This document shows, one piece after another, positions 1 through 5,141 of a stretch of 5,435 nt of DNA. The stretch is taken from positions 1-5,435 of the forward strand of contig JAPPPH010000482.1 in NCBI GenBank assembly GCA_028817635.1, read 5' to 3'. Made by a program: the position numbers and the translations under genes. The stretch comes from Verrucomicrobiales bacterium (GTDB lineage: Bacteria; Verrucomicrobiota; Verrucomicrobiia; Limisphaerales; UBA1096). Position 1 is the first letter of the stretch, and each line of letters opens with the position of its first letter. The notes beneath the pieces are model-generated. The model ran no database searches, was not told where the DNA came from, and saw nothing but the letters and a program-made list of their open reading frames with translations.

Positions 1-31
1 GATTAATAGACGCCACCGTATCGCGGCAGCG

Positions 32-57
32 TCATGGAGTGCGGTGCTCCGCACCGC
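32..57 (+). repeat. Hairpin unit A
   Basis: The unit starts with TCATGGAG (32-39), then one T, then a perfect 7-bp stem GCGGTGC/GCACCGC (41-47 with 51-57) closed by a TCC loop. It has the same plan as unit B on the other strand. Three stem pairs differ from B, but both sides change together so pairing is kept. Confidence 0.75.
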
Positions 58-84
58 TATCGAACCGGTTAAGGGATATCAAAA

Positions 85-110
85 GCGGCAGGGACTGCCG
101 CACTCCAAGA
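85..110 (-). repeat. Hairpin unit B
   Basis: Read on the minus strand, the unit starts with TCTTGGAG (110-103), then T, then a perfect 7-bp stem GCGGCAG/CTGCCGC with a TCC loop (101-85). It faces unit A. The inner three stem pairs are CAG/CTG here, where A has TGC/GCA. Confidence 0.75.
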
Positions 111-137
111 CGCTGACGCGTTCAAGTAAGTCAGTTT

Positions 138-165
138 TCTTGGAGGACGGCTCGGAGAGCCGTCC
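138..165 (+). repeat. Hairpin unit C
   Basis: The lead TCTTGGAG (138-145) matches unit B's lead exactly and runs into a perfect 9-bp stem, GGACGGCTC/GAGCCGTCC (145-153 with 157-165), with a GGA loop. It begins 17 bases beyond the stop codon of the minus-strand isomerase gene, so it would form near the 3' end of that transcript. On that strand no U-tract follows the stem, so it is not a standard intrinsic terminator. It might still protect the 3' end or slow polymerase. Confidence 0.7.
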
Positions 166-182
166 CTACCTCTGCGGCCGGG

Positions 183-1091
183 CTAGACGTCGCAGATTTC
201 GGCGGCGTGGCGCAGGGCGGCGATCTTGTCGTCCCAAGTCGGAATGAATTCCTGCGCGACAAAGCCGTCGAAGCCGGTCTCGAGGATGGCGCGCATCACG
301 GCCGGGTAGTTGATCTCCTGCGTGTCGTCCAGCTCGGCGCGGCCGGGGTTGCCGGCGGTATGGTAATGACCGATGTATTCCTTGAGTTTACGGATGTTGC
401 GAATGATGTCTCCGTGCATGATTTGCACGTGGTAAACGTCAAAGAGCAACTTCAGGTTGGGCGAGCCGACTTTCTTGATGGCCTCAACGCAAAAGTCGAG
501 CTTGTCACCCTGATAGCCGGGGTGGCCCTTCATCGGGTGGCTGTCGTCGACTGAGTTGAGATGCTCCAAGCAGAGAGTGATCCCGTTTTTCTCCGCGTGG
601 CCGATGACTTCCTTCCATGCCTTTACGCAGTTGGCGTTGGCCGCGTCACGGTCGATTTTGGGATCCTCCATGCCTACAAAAGTGATGACGCGCTTGGCTC
701 CGACGTCCTTGGCCACGTTGATGCCGTCGATCAGTTTCTCAACCACCATCTTGTGGTTATTCGGGTCGTTCGGCCCCTTGGCAAAGCCGTGGCTGCCGAC
801 CAGCGAGATCTCCAGCCCGGCCTTGCGTGCGGCCGGATAAAACTGCCTCCCGATCCCCTCGATGCCGGTCAGGCCGATGTCGGCACAGGCGGCGATGAGT
901 TCCTCGGTGGGCATGGGATTGAACGTCCAACCCATGATCGACTGCCGGATGCGCTTGTTTTTGATTTTGTACCCCTTGGTGCCCGCCTTGCGGGGCAATT
1001 GGGCACGGGCGGTGGCTGCGGTGGTGGCCACGGCGACGCCGGTGGCTGCCGCCTTGATCAGGCCTCTGCGAGATAAGTTCGTTGTGTTCAT
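183..1091 (-). CDS. Tat-exported hydroxypyruvate isomerase-like TIM-barrel protein
   Basis: A 302-residue protein of the sugar phosphate isomerase/epimerase (AP endonuclease 2-like, Hyi-like) TIM-barrel family. Residues 1-30 form a Tat signal, with SRRGLIK at 7-13, an alanine-rich hydrophobic stretch and an ARA|Q cleavage site near residue 30, so it should act outside the cytoplasm. Barrel motifs follow: CLEHLNS (E176), LLFDVYHVQ (D218, H221), GHYHTAGNPGRAELD (241-255), EINYP and AQEF (E281). By analogy with Hyi enzymes, E176 and E281 are the likely metal-binding/catalytic glutamates, and the GRxELD...EINYP segment is typical of that family. The substrate is unknown; other members act on keto-sugars or sugar acids. 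The start ATG at 1091 is chosen because it begins the Tat signal. The open frame continues to 1469, but that extension crosses a terminator and has no family-like sequence. No Shine-Dalgarno is visible. The family is fairly secure, the exact reaction is not. Confidence 0.88.
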   Translation of the reverse strand: MNTTNLSRRGLIKAAATGVAVATTAATARAQLPRKAGTKGYKIKNKRIRQSIMGWTFNPMPTEELIAACADIGLTGIEGIGRQFYPAARKAGLEISLVGSHGFAKGPNDPNNHKMVVEKLIDGINVAKDVGAKRVITFVGMEDPKIDRDAANANCVKAWKEVIGHAEKNGITLCLEHLNSVDDSHPMKGHPGYQGDKLDFCVEAIKKVGSPNLKLLFDVYHVQIMHGDIIRNIRKLKEYIGHYHTAGNPGRAELDDTQEINYPAVMRAILETGFDGFVAQEFIPTWDDKIAALRHAAEICDV

Positions 1092-1111
1092 GTGTCGGTT
1101 TTGCTCTGCGG

Positions 1112-1140
1112 ATTGAACCGCACCGCGCGGGCCAAGGCAA
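1112..1140 (-). promoter_or_regulatory. Possible promoter of the isomerase gene
   Basis: On the minus strand, TTGCCT (1140-1135), a 17-base spacer and TTCAAT (1117-1112) fit a housekeeping-sigma promoter. Transcription would start near 1105, leaving a leader of about 14 bases. It lies downstream of the pseudopilin terminator, as expected for an independent unit. The -10 match is only moderate. Confidence 0.35.
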
Positions 1141-1156
1141 GCGCTTGGCCAAGCGC
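1141..1156. repeat. TTGGCCAA palindrome, 16-bp copy
   Basis: GCGCTTGGCCAAGCGC is a perfect 16-bp palindrome and the longest copy of the family in this window. It lies in the gap between the two minus-strand genes, directly next to the U-tract of the pseudopilin terminator. Confidence 0.85.
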
Positions 1157-1183
1157 AAAAAAACCCGGACTTTCGTCCGGGTT
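1157..1183 (-). terminator. Rho-independent terminator after the pseudopilin gene
   Basis: On the minus strand a perfect 9-bp stem, AACCCGGAC/GTCCGGGTT (1183-1175 with 1170-1162, loop 1174-1171), is followed by seven consecutive U residues (1163-1157). Two of these also pair at the stem base. It begins 21 bases after the pseudopilin stop codon. This is a textbook intrinsic terminator and implies that the isomerase gene has its own promoter. Confidence 0.88.
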
Positions 1184-1204
1184 CAAAATTGTCTGTCGCT
1201 GGAA

Positions 1205-2065
1205 TTACCGGTGCTCGGCAAATCCGGCCCTCCAACTTGGCCAAGCGGGTGTCCATCCACCGTAATCCTTGGCCCAGTTGCGGTGCCAGTGCAGCTTCCA
1301 CAATTTCTTGATCGGGACGTGCTGCACGGAGTGGTCGAAGAACACACCCTGTATACCGCCGTTGTGGCGATCCATCGCGAAATGCTTCATCTCTTCTCCG
1401 TAGCCGCTCCATTCGCCATTGTACCGGGGCGGCGACATGCGGCTTCTCATAGGACCGCCACCTCGCCACATCATGTCCATGAACAACGGGATGCGGTTGA
1501 GGTCAAACCCGGCGGGATCCCTCGTGCGCCAGTGCCATTCCTTTTTGCGGCCCTGAATGTCTCTGGGGGCATTGTAAACCCAGTTGTTATTTCCGTAGCT
1601 GGCTCGGGTCGGAATACTTTCACCACGAATATTTCCATGCTTGAACGAAGCGTTCCAGCTGCCAATTTGGGACCAGCTATCGTTTTTATACTTATCCACC
1701 GACTTGAGTTTGTAATTGGGACCATTGTCGCTCCGGGCCAATTTCGCCGCCGGGCAGAGAAGGATATCCTGCTTGCGCCAAAATTTTTCCAGTGAAGCCA
1801 CCCATTCGCCGCGCCACCAGCCGGTCATGTTTTTCACATCGATACCCTTGCTAAACTTGCCGTCGTTTTCGTCGCAGTAAAATTGCCAAACCAAGCCCCA
1901 TTGTTTGAGGTTGTTGATGCAGACAGTCTGCACGCCCTTCTGTTTCGCCTTGGCCAAGGCCGGCAACAACAGACCCGCAAGAATCGCGATAATTGCGATC
2001 ACCACGAGCAACTCGATCAACGTAAAACCGCTCTTCTTTTTCGTGAAAACTCCACTCACCTTCAT
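1205..2065 (-). CDS. Type II secretion/pilin-like pseudopilin with H-X9-D C-terminus
   Basis: A 286-residue protein. Residues 1-13 are a short basic prepilin leader ending KKKSG, cleaved before F14. Then comes FTLIELLVVIAIIAILAGLL with glutamate at mature position +5 (E18), and an N-terminal helix reaching the conserved ALAKAK segment. The globular part carries VCINNLKQWGL, a CP at 104-105, and near the end RHNGGIQGVFFDH (H234, D244), matching the H-X9-DG processing-associated domain but with H instead of G after D. The ending KLWKLHWHRNW is like that of many Verrucomicrobiota pseudopilins. It would be inserted in the inner membrane, cleaved by prepilin peptidase and exposed to the periplasm. 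Such proteins are abundant in PVC genomes and their cargo or role is mostly unknown. ATG 2065 is preferred over an in-frame TTG at 2131, because it gives the usual short leader and lies just after a good promoter. There is no Shine-Dalgarno. No other pilus gene is adjacent. Confidence 0.92.
   Translation of the reverse strand: MKVSGVFTKKKSGFTLIELLVVIAIIAILAGLLLPALAKAKQKGVQTVCINNLKQWGLVWQFYCDENDGKFSKGIDVKNMTGWWRGEWVASLEKFWRKQDILLCPAAKLARSDNGPNYKLKSVDKYKNDSWSQIGSWNASFKHGNIRGESIPTRASYGNNNWVYNAPRDIQGRKKEWHWRTRDPAGFDLNRIPLFMDMMWRGGGPMRSRMSPPRYNGEWSGYGEEMKHFAMDRHNGGIQGVFFDHSVQHVPIKKLWKLHWHRNWAKDYGGWTPAWPSWRAGFAEHR
1236..1245. repeat. TTGGCCAA palindrome copy in the pseudopilin 3' end
   Basis: CTTGGCCAAG is a 10-bp palindrome, and its right side continues as CAAGCG like the long copies. 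It lies in the codons for the last residues of the pseudopilin. Confidence 0.7.
1947..1960. repeat. TTGGCCAA palindrome copy in the pseudopilin 5' end
   Basis: GCCTTGGCCAAGGC is a 14-bp palindrome with flanks that differ from the CGC/GCG of the standard copies. It encodes ALAKA, part of a conserved pilin segment, so protein constraint may explain this copy. Confidence 0.6.
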
Positions 2066-2078
2066 CGTCTGGCGGCCC

Positions 2079-2107
2079 AGCCTAGGGTTCGCCCCCTGCC
2101 GGAGCAA
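2079..2107 (-). promoter_or_regulatory. Promoter of the pseudopilin gene
   Basis: On the minus strand, TTGCTC (2107-2102), a spacer of exactly 17 bases and TAGGCT (2084-2079). The same -10 hexamer with the same spacing precedes the gene at 5142. Transcription would start near 2072, leaving a leader of only about 6 bases before ATG 2065. It lies in the 110-base divergent gap 2066-2175. I could not identify a convincing plus-strand promoter in the same gap. Confidence 0.55.
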
Positions 2108-2175
2108 GCTGTTAATTCGATGTAAACCCAACTTGGGATTGCAATTCCGGCAGTGTTCGACACGCTGCTTGCGTT

Positions 2176-2667
2176 ATGGCGGTCAAGCGAGTGAGCATCA
2201 ATTGGAACGCTAAACTCAATGATTCCAAGGATTTACCAAAGTACGGCGACAGCGGCGACGGCAAGTTCTCAAAAAAATTCGGCGACGGCCGGTTCGTCAT
2301 CCCCGCCCCGCTCGAAGTCGATGCGCTGATGAAAAAAGTGCCCAAGGGCAAGCTGACCACCATCAACGAACTCCGCACCGCGCTCGCCCGAAAACACAAG
2401 ACGGACTTCACCTGCCCGATCACGACCGGCATCTTTTCGTGGATCGCCGCCTTCGCCGCGGACGAGTTGGCCCAGCAGGGACACAAGCGCATCACCCAGT
2501 ACTGGCGCACGCTCAAGAGCGATGGACAAATCAACCCGAAGTACCCCGGCGGCATCGAGGCCATCCGCGAAAAACTCGAGGCCGAGGGCCACACGGTCAT
2601 TCAAAAGGGCAAACGCTTCCTCGTGGAGAATTTCGAAAAGAAAACCATCGTCCCGAAACAGGGCTAA
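2176..2667 (+). CDS. MGMT-family (alkyltransferase-like) protein without acceptor cysteine
   Basis: A 163-residue protein resembling small proteins annotated as MGMT family. It has a lead segment (WNAKLNDSKDLPK, then VIPAPLEVDALM), then VPKGKLTTINELRTALA (55-71), which corresponds to the IPxGKVTTYGEIA helix region of O6-methylguanine-DNA methyltransferase. Then comes ITQYWRTLKSDGQINPKYPGGIEAIREKLEAEG, which lines up with the IPCHRVV-SDG-GG-K-LL-EG active-site region. At the acceptor position PCHR reads QYWR (108-111), so the alkyl-accepting cysteine is Y109 and R111 remains. The only cysteine, C80, is elsewhere. It should therefore not repair by alkyl transfer in the usual way. A non-catalytic DNA-damage-binding role, as for ATL proteins (which have PWHR), is an inference. 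The start ATG lacks a Shine-Dalgarno. The next gene follows after 52 bases. Confidence 0.75.
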   Translation: MAVKRVSINWNAKLNDSKDLPKYGDSGDGKFSKKFGDGRFVIPAPLEVDALMKKVPKGKLTTINELRTALARKHKTDFTCPITTGIFSWIAAFAADELAQQGHKRITQYWRTLKSDGQINPKYPGGIEAIREKLEAEGHTVIQKGKRFLVENFEKKTIVPKQG

Positions 2668-2691
2668 TGTCCTTTTTTCACGCTTGCTCCG

Positions 2692-2705
2692 CGCTTGGCC
2701 AAGCG
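2692..2705. repeat. TTGGCCAA palindrome, 14-bp copy
   Basis: CGCTTGGCCAAGCG is a perfect 14-bp palindrome in the 52-base gap before the FG-GAP gene. An identical copy starts 92 bases downstream, inside that gene. Confidence 0.8.
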
Positions 2706-2719
2706 GGCTTAATGGCGCG

Positions 2720-4279
2720 GTGTTCGTCCGCTCGTTTTTGCTGCTGACCTGTCTCGTCGTCCTGCCCCGGCTGGACGCACCGGCGCTTGGCCAAGCGGAC
2801 GCCCCGCCGGTGGATCTCAAGCGGGCCGAGGCACTGGCCCGGCAGCACTGTGCCACCTGCCATCTTTTCCCCGAGCCATCGTTGCTCGACAAAAAAACAT
2901 GGGGCAGTCAGGTGATGCCGCGAATGGCAATCCGGCTTGGCCTCTCGCCGGAGAGCATCAATCGACACCCGGAAGCCGATGCACTCTGGAAAACCGGCCG
3001 TTTTCCAAGAGAACCCACGATCTCGCTGGCTGATTATCAGGCAATCGGCGCGTACTATCAGGCCAAGGCACCCGCCCAGCCGGTGGCCCAAAAACCGGTG
3101 GCGACGATCGGGCTTAAGCTGCCGCAGTTCACCGCCAAGCCAAGCCGCTTCCGCCGGACAGTCGGGGCGGTGAACATGGTGCGCATCGACGAGCAACGAC
3201 AGCAAATCATCCACTCCGACGGCCTCAATCAATACCTCGATATCCTTGACTCAAACGGCAACCGGGTTGAGTCGCTGAAAGCCGGGAACGTGCCGGTCGG
3301 CTTCGAGGAAAACGGAGGGGCATTTTTCATGACAATGATCGGGTCATTTTCGCCATCGGACATCCCTCGCGGAGAACTGGCACTCGTGAGGCGCACCAAC
3401 GGTCGGCTCGCCCGGACCGGGACGCTGCTCTCGGGCATCCCCCGCCCGACCCACACAAATTTTGCAGACCTCAACGCCGACGGCGACACCGACCTGATCG
3501 TGAGCATGTACGGCCACAACATCGGCCGGCTTTCCTGGTTCGAGCGGCGCGACGGGGGCAAGCTCAGGGAGCATGTCATCCTGCCGCGCTCCGGCACGCT
3601 CAGCACGGCGGTGCACGATTTCAACCGGGACGGTCACCCGGACATCGCCGCGCTGGTCGCGCAGGAACTCGAGGCGATGTACGTGTTTCTCAACGACGGC
3701 AAGGGCAAGTTCGAGCCGCGAATGATTTTTCAGGAGCACCCGCTCATGGGCCACTCGTCGTTTGAGTTAACCGACTTCAACCGCGACGGCAAGCCGGACT
3801 TCGTCGTTACCAGTGGTGATAACGGCGAGTACCCCTCGCCCCCGAAGCATTACCACGGCATCCGCGTGTACCTGAACCGTGGCGGGCTGAAATTTGAGCA
3901 GAGCCTCACCCTACCCCTCAACGGTGCGTTCAAGGCGTTAGCGCGGGATTACGACGGAGACGGCGACACCGATATCGCCGCCGTGTCCTATTTTCCAAAC
4001 TACAAAACCACACCGCGGGAGAGCTTCGTTTATTTTGATAACGACAACGGGCGGTTCACGGCGAACACCTTCCGCACCTGCATCAGCGGCCGCTGGTTGA
4101 CGATGGACGCCGGGGACGTCGATGGCGACGGCGACATCGACCTCGCCTTGGGCAATTACACCTACGGCCCCGACAAAGCCATCCATGTGCCGGAGTTTCT
4201 CATCAAGACATGGGAACAACGCGGGCCGCCGGTGATGATCCTCTACAACAATCTCCGCCAGCCCAAAACCGAGCAGTGA
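2720..4279 (+). CDS. Secreted cytochrome c + FG-GAP/VCBS repeat protein
   Basis: From GTG 2720 this is a 519-residue protein. Residues 1-24 form a Sec signal (R4, hydrophobic SFLLLTCLVVLP, cleavage near ALG|Q). A heme-binding CATCH motif (44-48) is followed by LFPEPSLLDKKTWGSQVMPRM, where M66 or M69 could be the second heme ligand. This opening is familiar from cytochrome-fused VCBS proteins of PVC and Bacteroidota bacteria. The rest is a beta-propeller-like domain with five FG-GAP/VCBS calcium loops of DxNxDGxxD type, starting at D250, D300, D352, D410 and D466. The protein is probably exported. Electron transfer or binding of a sugar or protein partner is inferred. The frame is open from 2522, but that stretch overlaps the previous gene and looks like its shadow. 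TTG 2684 is an alternative start with a longer n-region. ATG codons at 2667 and 2712 are in another frame that ends at 2747. Confidence 0.87.
   Translation: MFVRSFLLLTCLVVLPRLDAPALGQADAPPVDLKRAEALARQHCATCHLFPEPSLLDKKTWGSQVMPRMAIRLGLSPESINRHPEADALWKTGRFPREPTISLADYQAIGAYYQAKAPAQPVAQKPVATIGLKLPQFTAKPSRFRRTVGAVNMVRIDEQRQQIIHSDGLNQYLDILDSNGNRVESLKAGNVPVGFEENGGAFFMTMIGSFSPSDIPRGELALVRRTNGRLARTGTLLSGIPRPTHTNFADLNADGDTDLIVSMYGHNIGRLSWFERRDGGKLREHVILPRSGTLSTAVHDFNRDGHPDIAALVAQELEAMYVFLNDGKGKFEPRMIFQEHPLMGHSSFELTDFNRDGKPDFVVTSGDNGEYPSPPKHYHGIRVYLNRGGLKFEQSLTLPLNGAFKALARDYDGDGDTDIAAVSYFPNYKTTPRESFVYFDNDNGRFTANTFRTCISGRWLTMDAGDVDGDGDIDLALGNYTYGPDKAIHVPEFLIKTWEQRGPPVMILYNNLRQPKTEQ
2784..2797. repeat. TTGGCCAA palindrome, 14-bp copy at a signal-peptide cleavage site
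   Basis: A second exact CGCTTGGCCAAGCG. In frame it supplies the codons for ALGQA, residues 22-26 of the FG-GAP protein, which is the predicted signal peptidase site. Confidence 0.8.
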
Positions 4280-4300
4280 CCGGTTTTCCTCGCCAACGCG

Positions 4301-4310
4301 CTTGGCCAAG
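4301..4310. repeat. TTGGCCAA palindrome copy in the gap before the cNMP gene
   Basis: CTTGGCCAAG is a 10-bp palindrome with the left side extended as GCGCTTGG, in the 45-base gap 4280-4324. That gap otherwise shows no promoter or clear ribosome binding site. Confidence 0.75.
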
Positions 4311-4324
4311 GGCAAATTCCGCGC

Positions 4325-5044
4325 ATGGCGAACGACGCTGAGGAGATTCAATACAAGGTATGGGCCAGCGACAACATGGTTTACGGGCCGGTAAACCTGG
4401 ACATCCTGCTGGATTGGGTGGCTGACGGCCGCGTGACCCCGGACACGTGGGTGTTTGCCGAGGGCATCAATAGCTGGAAACCGGCCAAGACACTCCCCGC
4501 GCTGGGTGAGGCCTTGGCCAAGTACCACGCCAGCATCGCCCCGCTACCCACCGCCGTGGAGCTTGGCCAAGCGGAAGGAGCCATCACCGTCGACGATCTC
4601 CGGCAATTCGACGCCCTGGCCAAGTTTGGGCAGGAGGAGTTGGAGCAGTTCATCCGCCACTGCAGCATCATGGAGATTGAGGAAGGCGGTATCGTCATGA
4701 AAAAGGACAGCCCGGGCGATGGCCTGTACATGATCCTTGCCGGCGAAACCCGTGTGCGCATCGTTGCCGGGGGGCAGGACACGACATTGGCAGACGTCAG
4801 TGCCGGTAGTTTCATCGGGGAAGTGGCCATGTTTAGCCAGACACCCCGCTCGGCGGACGTGATCGCACTCAGCCGCTGCACCCTGCTTTTCATGTCTCAC
4901 GAGCAATTCCGGAACATGATTGATACCGAGCCACTGCTGGCTTCGGAATTCCTTTTTGCGCTGGGTCGCGTGATGGCCGAGCGCATGGTCACCGGGAATC
5001 AACGACTTCAGTCCAAGGCCAGCTCCGAATTCCTCTGGCTCTGA
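4325..5044 (+). CDS. GYF_2 + cyclic nucleotide-binding domain protein
   Basis: A 239-residue soluble protein with two domains. Residues about 9-60 (YKVWASDNMVYGPV, then LLDWVADGRVTPDTWVF and SWKPA) are a GYF_2/DUF4339-type domain, usually a peptide-binding or sensing module. A linker (about 61-90) holds two TTGGCCAA palindromes. Residues about 100-220 are a CAP_ED-like cNMP-binding barrel: GDGLYMILAGETRVRI (131-146), then SFIGEVAMFSQTPRSADVIA with E166 and R175 in the phosphate-binding cassette. Those two residues are the ones that normally hold the cyclic nucleotide, so binding is plausible. There is no room for a helix-turn-helix after the barrel and no membrane segment, so it is not a CRP-type transcription factor. 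Coupling of a cyclic nucleotide signal to a protein partner is inferred. ATG 4325 has no good Shine-Dalgarno (AAGGG at 4308-4312 is rather far). It may be co-transcribed with the FG-GAP gene. Confidence 0.85.
   Translation: MANDAEEIQYKVWASDNMVYGPVNLDILLDWVADGRVTPDTWVFAEGINSWKPAKTLPALGEALAKYHASIAPLPTAVELGQAEGAITVDDLRQFDALAKFGQEELEQFIRHCSIMEIEEGGIVMKKDSPGDGLYMILAGETRVRIVAGGQDTTLADVSAGSFIGEVAMFSQTPRSADVIALSRCTLLFMSHEQFRNMIDTEPLLASEFLFALGRVMAERMVTGNQRLQSKASSEFLWL
4513..4522. repeat. TTGGCCAA palindrome copy in the cNMP gene linker (first)
   Basis: CTTGGCCAAG is a 10-bp palindrome encoding part of EALAKY just after the GYF_2 domain. The next copy starts 48 bases downstream. Confidence 0.65.
4561..4572. 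repeat. TTGGCCAA palindrome copy in the cNMP gene linker (second)
   Basis: GCTTGGCCAAGC is a 12-bp palindrome with the right side continuing as GCGG. It encodes ELGQAE in the linker between the two domains, using the same reading frame as the ALGQA copy in the FG-GAP gene. Confidence 0.75.
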
Positions 5045-5056
5045 GTTTAATCCCCC

Positions 5057-5073
5057 AAAAAAGCAGGCTTTTT
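5057..5073 (+). terminator. Weak terminator-like hairpin after the cNMP gene
   Basis: A run of six A, then GCAGGC, then five T can fold into an A/T-rich stem (AAAAAG/CTTTTT, 4-base loop) 12 bases after the stop codon. The T-run is part of the stem and is followed by CGCG, so it is a poor intrinsic terminator. Confidence 0.3.
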
Positions 5074-5087
5074 CGCGAAACCGGCCA

Positions 5088-5116
5088 TTGACTTCAGCCC
5101 GGTGCAGCGATAGGCT
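5088..5116 (+). promoter_or_regulatory. Promoter of the coiled-coil gene
   Basis: TTGACT (5088-5093), a spacer of exactly 17 bases and TAGGCT (5111-5116). The -35 is near consensus. The -10 keeps the key T, A and final T, and is identical to that of the pseudopilin promoter. Transcription should start near 5123, giving a leader of about 18 bases that contains the ribosome binding site. Confidence 0.65.
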
Positions 5117-5128
5117 TCGCGCCCTTTT

Positions 5129-5133
5129 AGGAA
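5129..5133 (+). promoter_or_regulatory. Ribosome binding site of the coiled-coil gene
   Basis: AGGAA lies 8 bases before ATG 5142. It is the only well-placed Shine-Dalgarno-like site among the genes of this window and supports this start. Confidence 0.55.
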
Positions 5134-5141
5134 CTTAACAC

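Larger units (their letters stand above)
22..120. repeat. Imperfect inverted-repeat element enclosing two hairpins
   Basis: The arms 22-44 and 98-120 are inverted copies of each other, 23 bases with two mismatches. The best part is 18 bases (27-44 against 98-115) with one mismatch. Each arm runs straight into its own 3-base-loop hairpin, and a 27-base spacer (58-84) separates the two. No open reading frame here looks real, and I see no clear target-site duplication outside the arms. The layout resembles a REP/BIME pair or a small non-autonomous mobile element. I recall similar hairpin repeats from Verrucomicrobiota genomes but cannot confirm that here. It lies downstream of the minus-strand isomerase gene. 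Confidence 0.7.

Noticed and set aside
138..165. Unit C as intrinsic terminator of the isomerase gene
   Set aside because: The stem is strong, but no U-tract follows it on the minus strand.
44..247. Small plus-strand open frame over the hairpin array
   Set aside because: It reads through hairpins and the antisense of the isomerase gene, and its arginine-rich product has no recognisable motif.
1092..1469. N-terminal extension of the isomerase frame to 1469
   Set aside because: It crosses an intrinsic terminator and the 3' part of the pseudopilin gene, and the residues look like shadow coding. The Tat signal begins at 1091.
1082..1795. Long plus-strand frame antisense to the isomerase and pseudopilin genes
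   Set aside because: It is antisense to two well-supported genes and their terminator and has no family-like motif. Long antisense frames are common in GC-rich DNA.
2066..2131. TTG start for a longer pseudopilin
   Set aside because: It would lie upstream of the best promoter and give an unusually long prepilin leader. ATG 2065 gives a 13-residue leader.
2522..2719. Longer N-terminus of the FG-GAP protein
   Set aside because: It overlaps the MGMT-like gene in another frame, is rich in S, R and K, and would bury the signal peptide.
2720..2800. Lipoprotein signal at C11 of the FG-GAP protein
   Set aside because: The sequence LLTC lies inside the hydrophobic core and does not fit a lipobox. 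A signal peptidase I site near residue 24 fits better.
3938..4528. Minus-strand frame antisense to the FG-GAP and cNMP genes
   Set aside because: It mirrors the repeat codons of the FG-GAP domain and crosses an intergenic gap, with no start signals or motifs.
1141..4572. CRISPR array made of the TTGGCCAA repeats
   Set aside because: The repeats are too short, irregularly spaced and spread over coding and intergenic DNA, with no cas genes.
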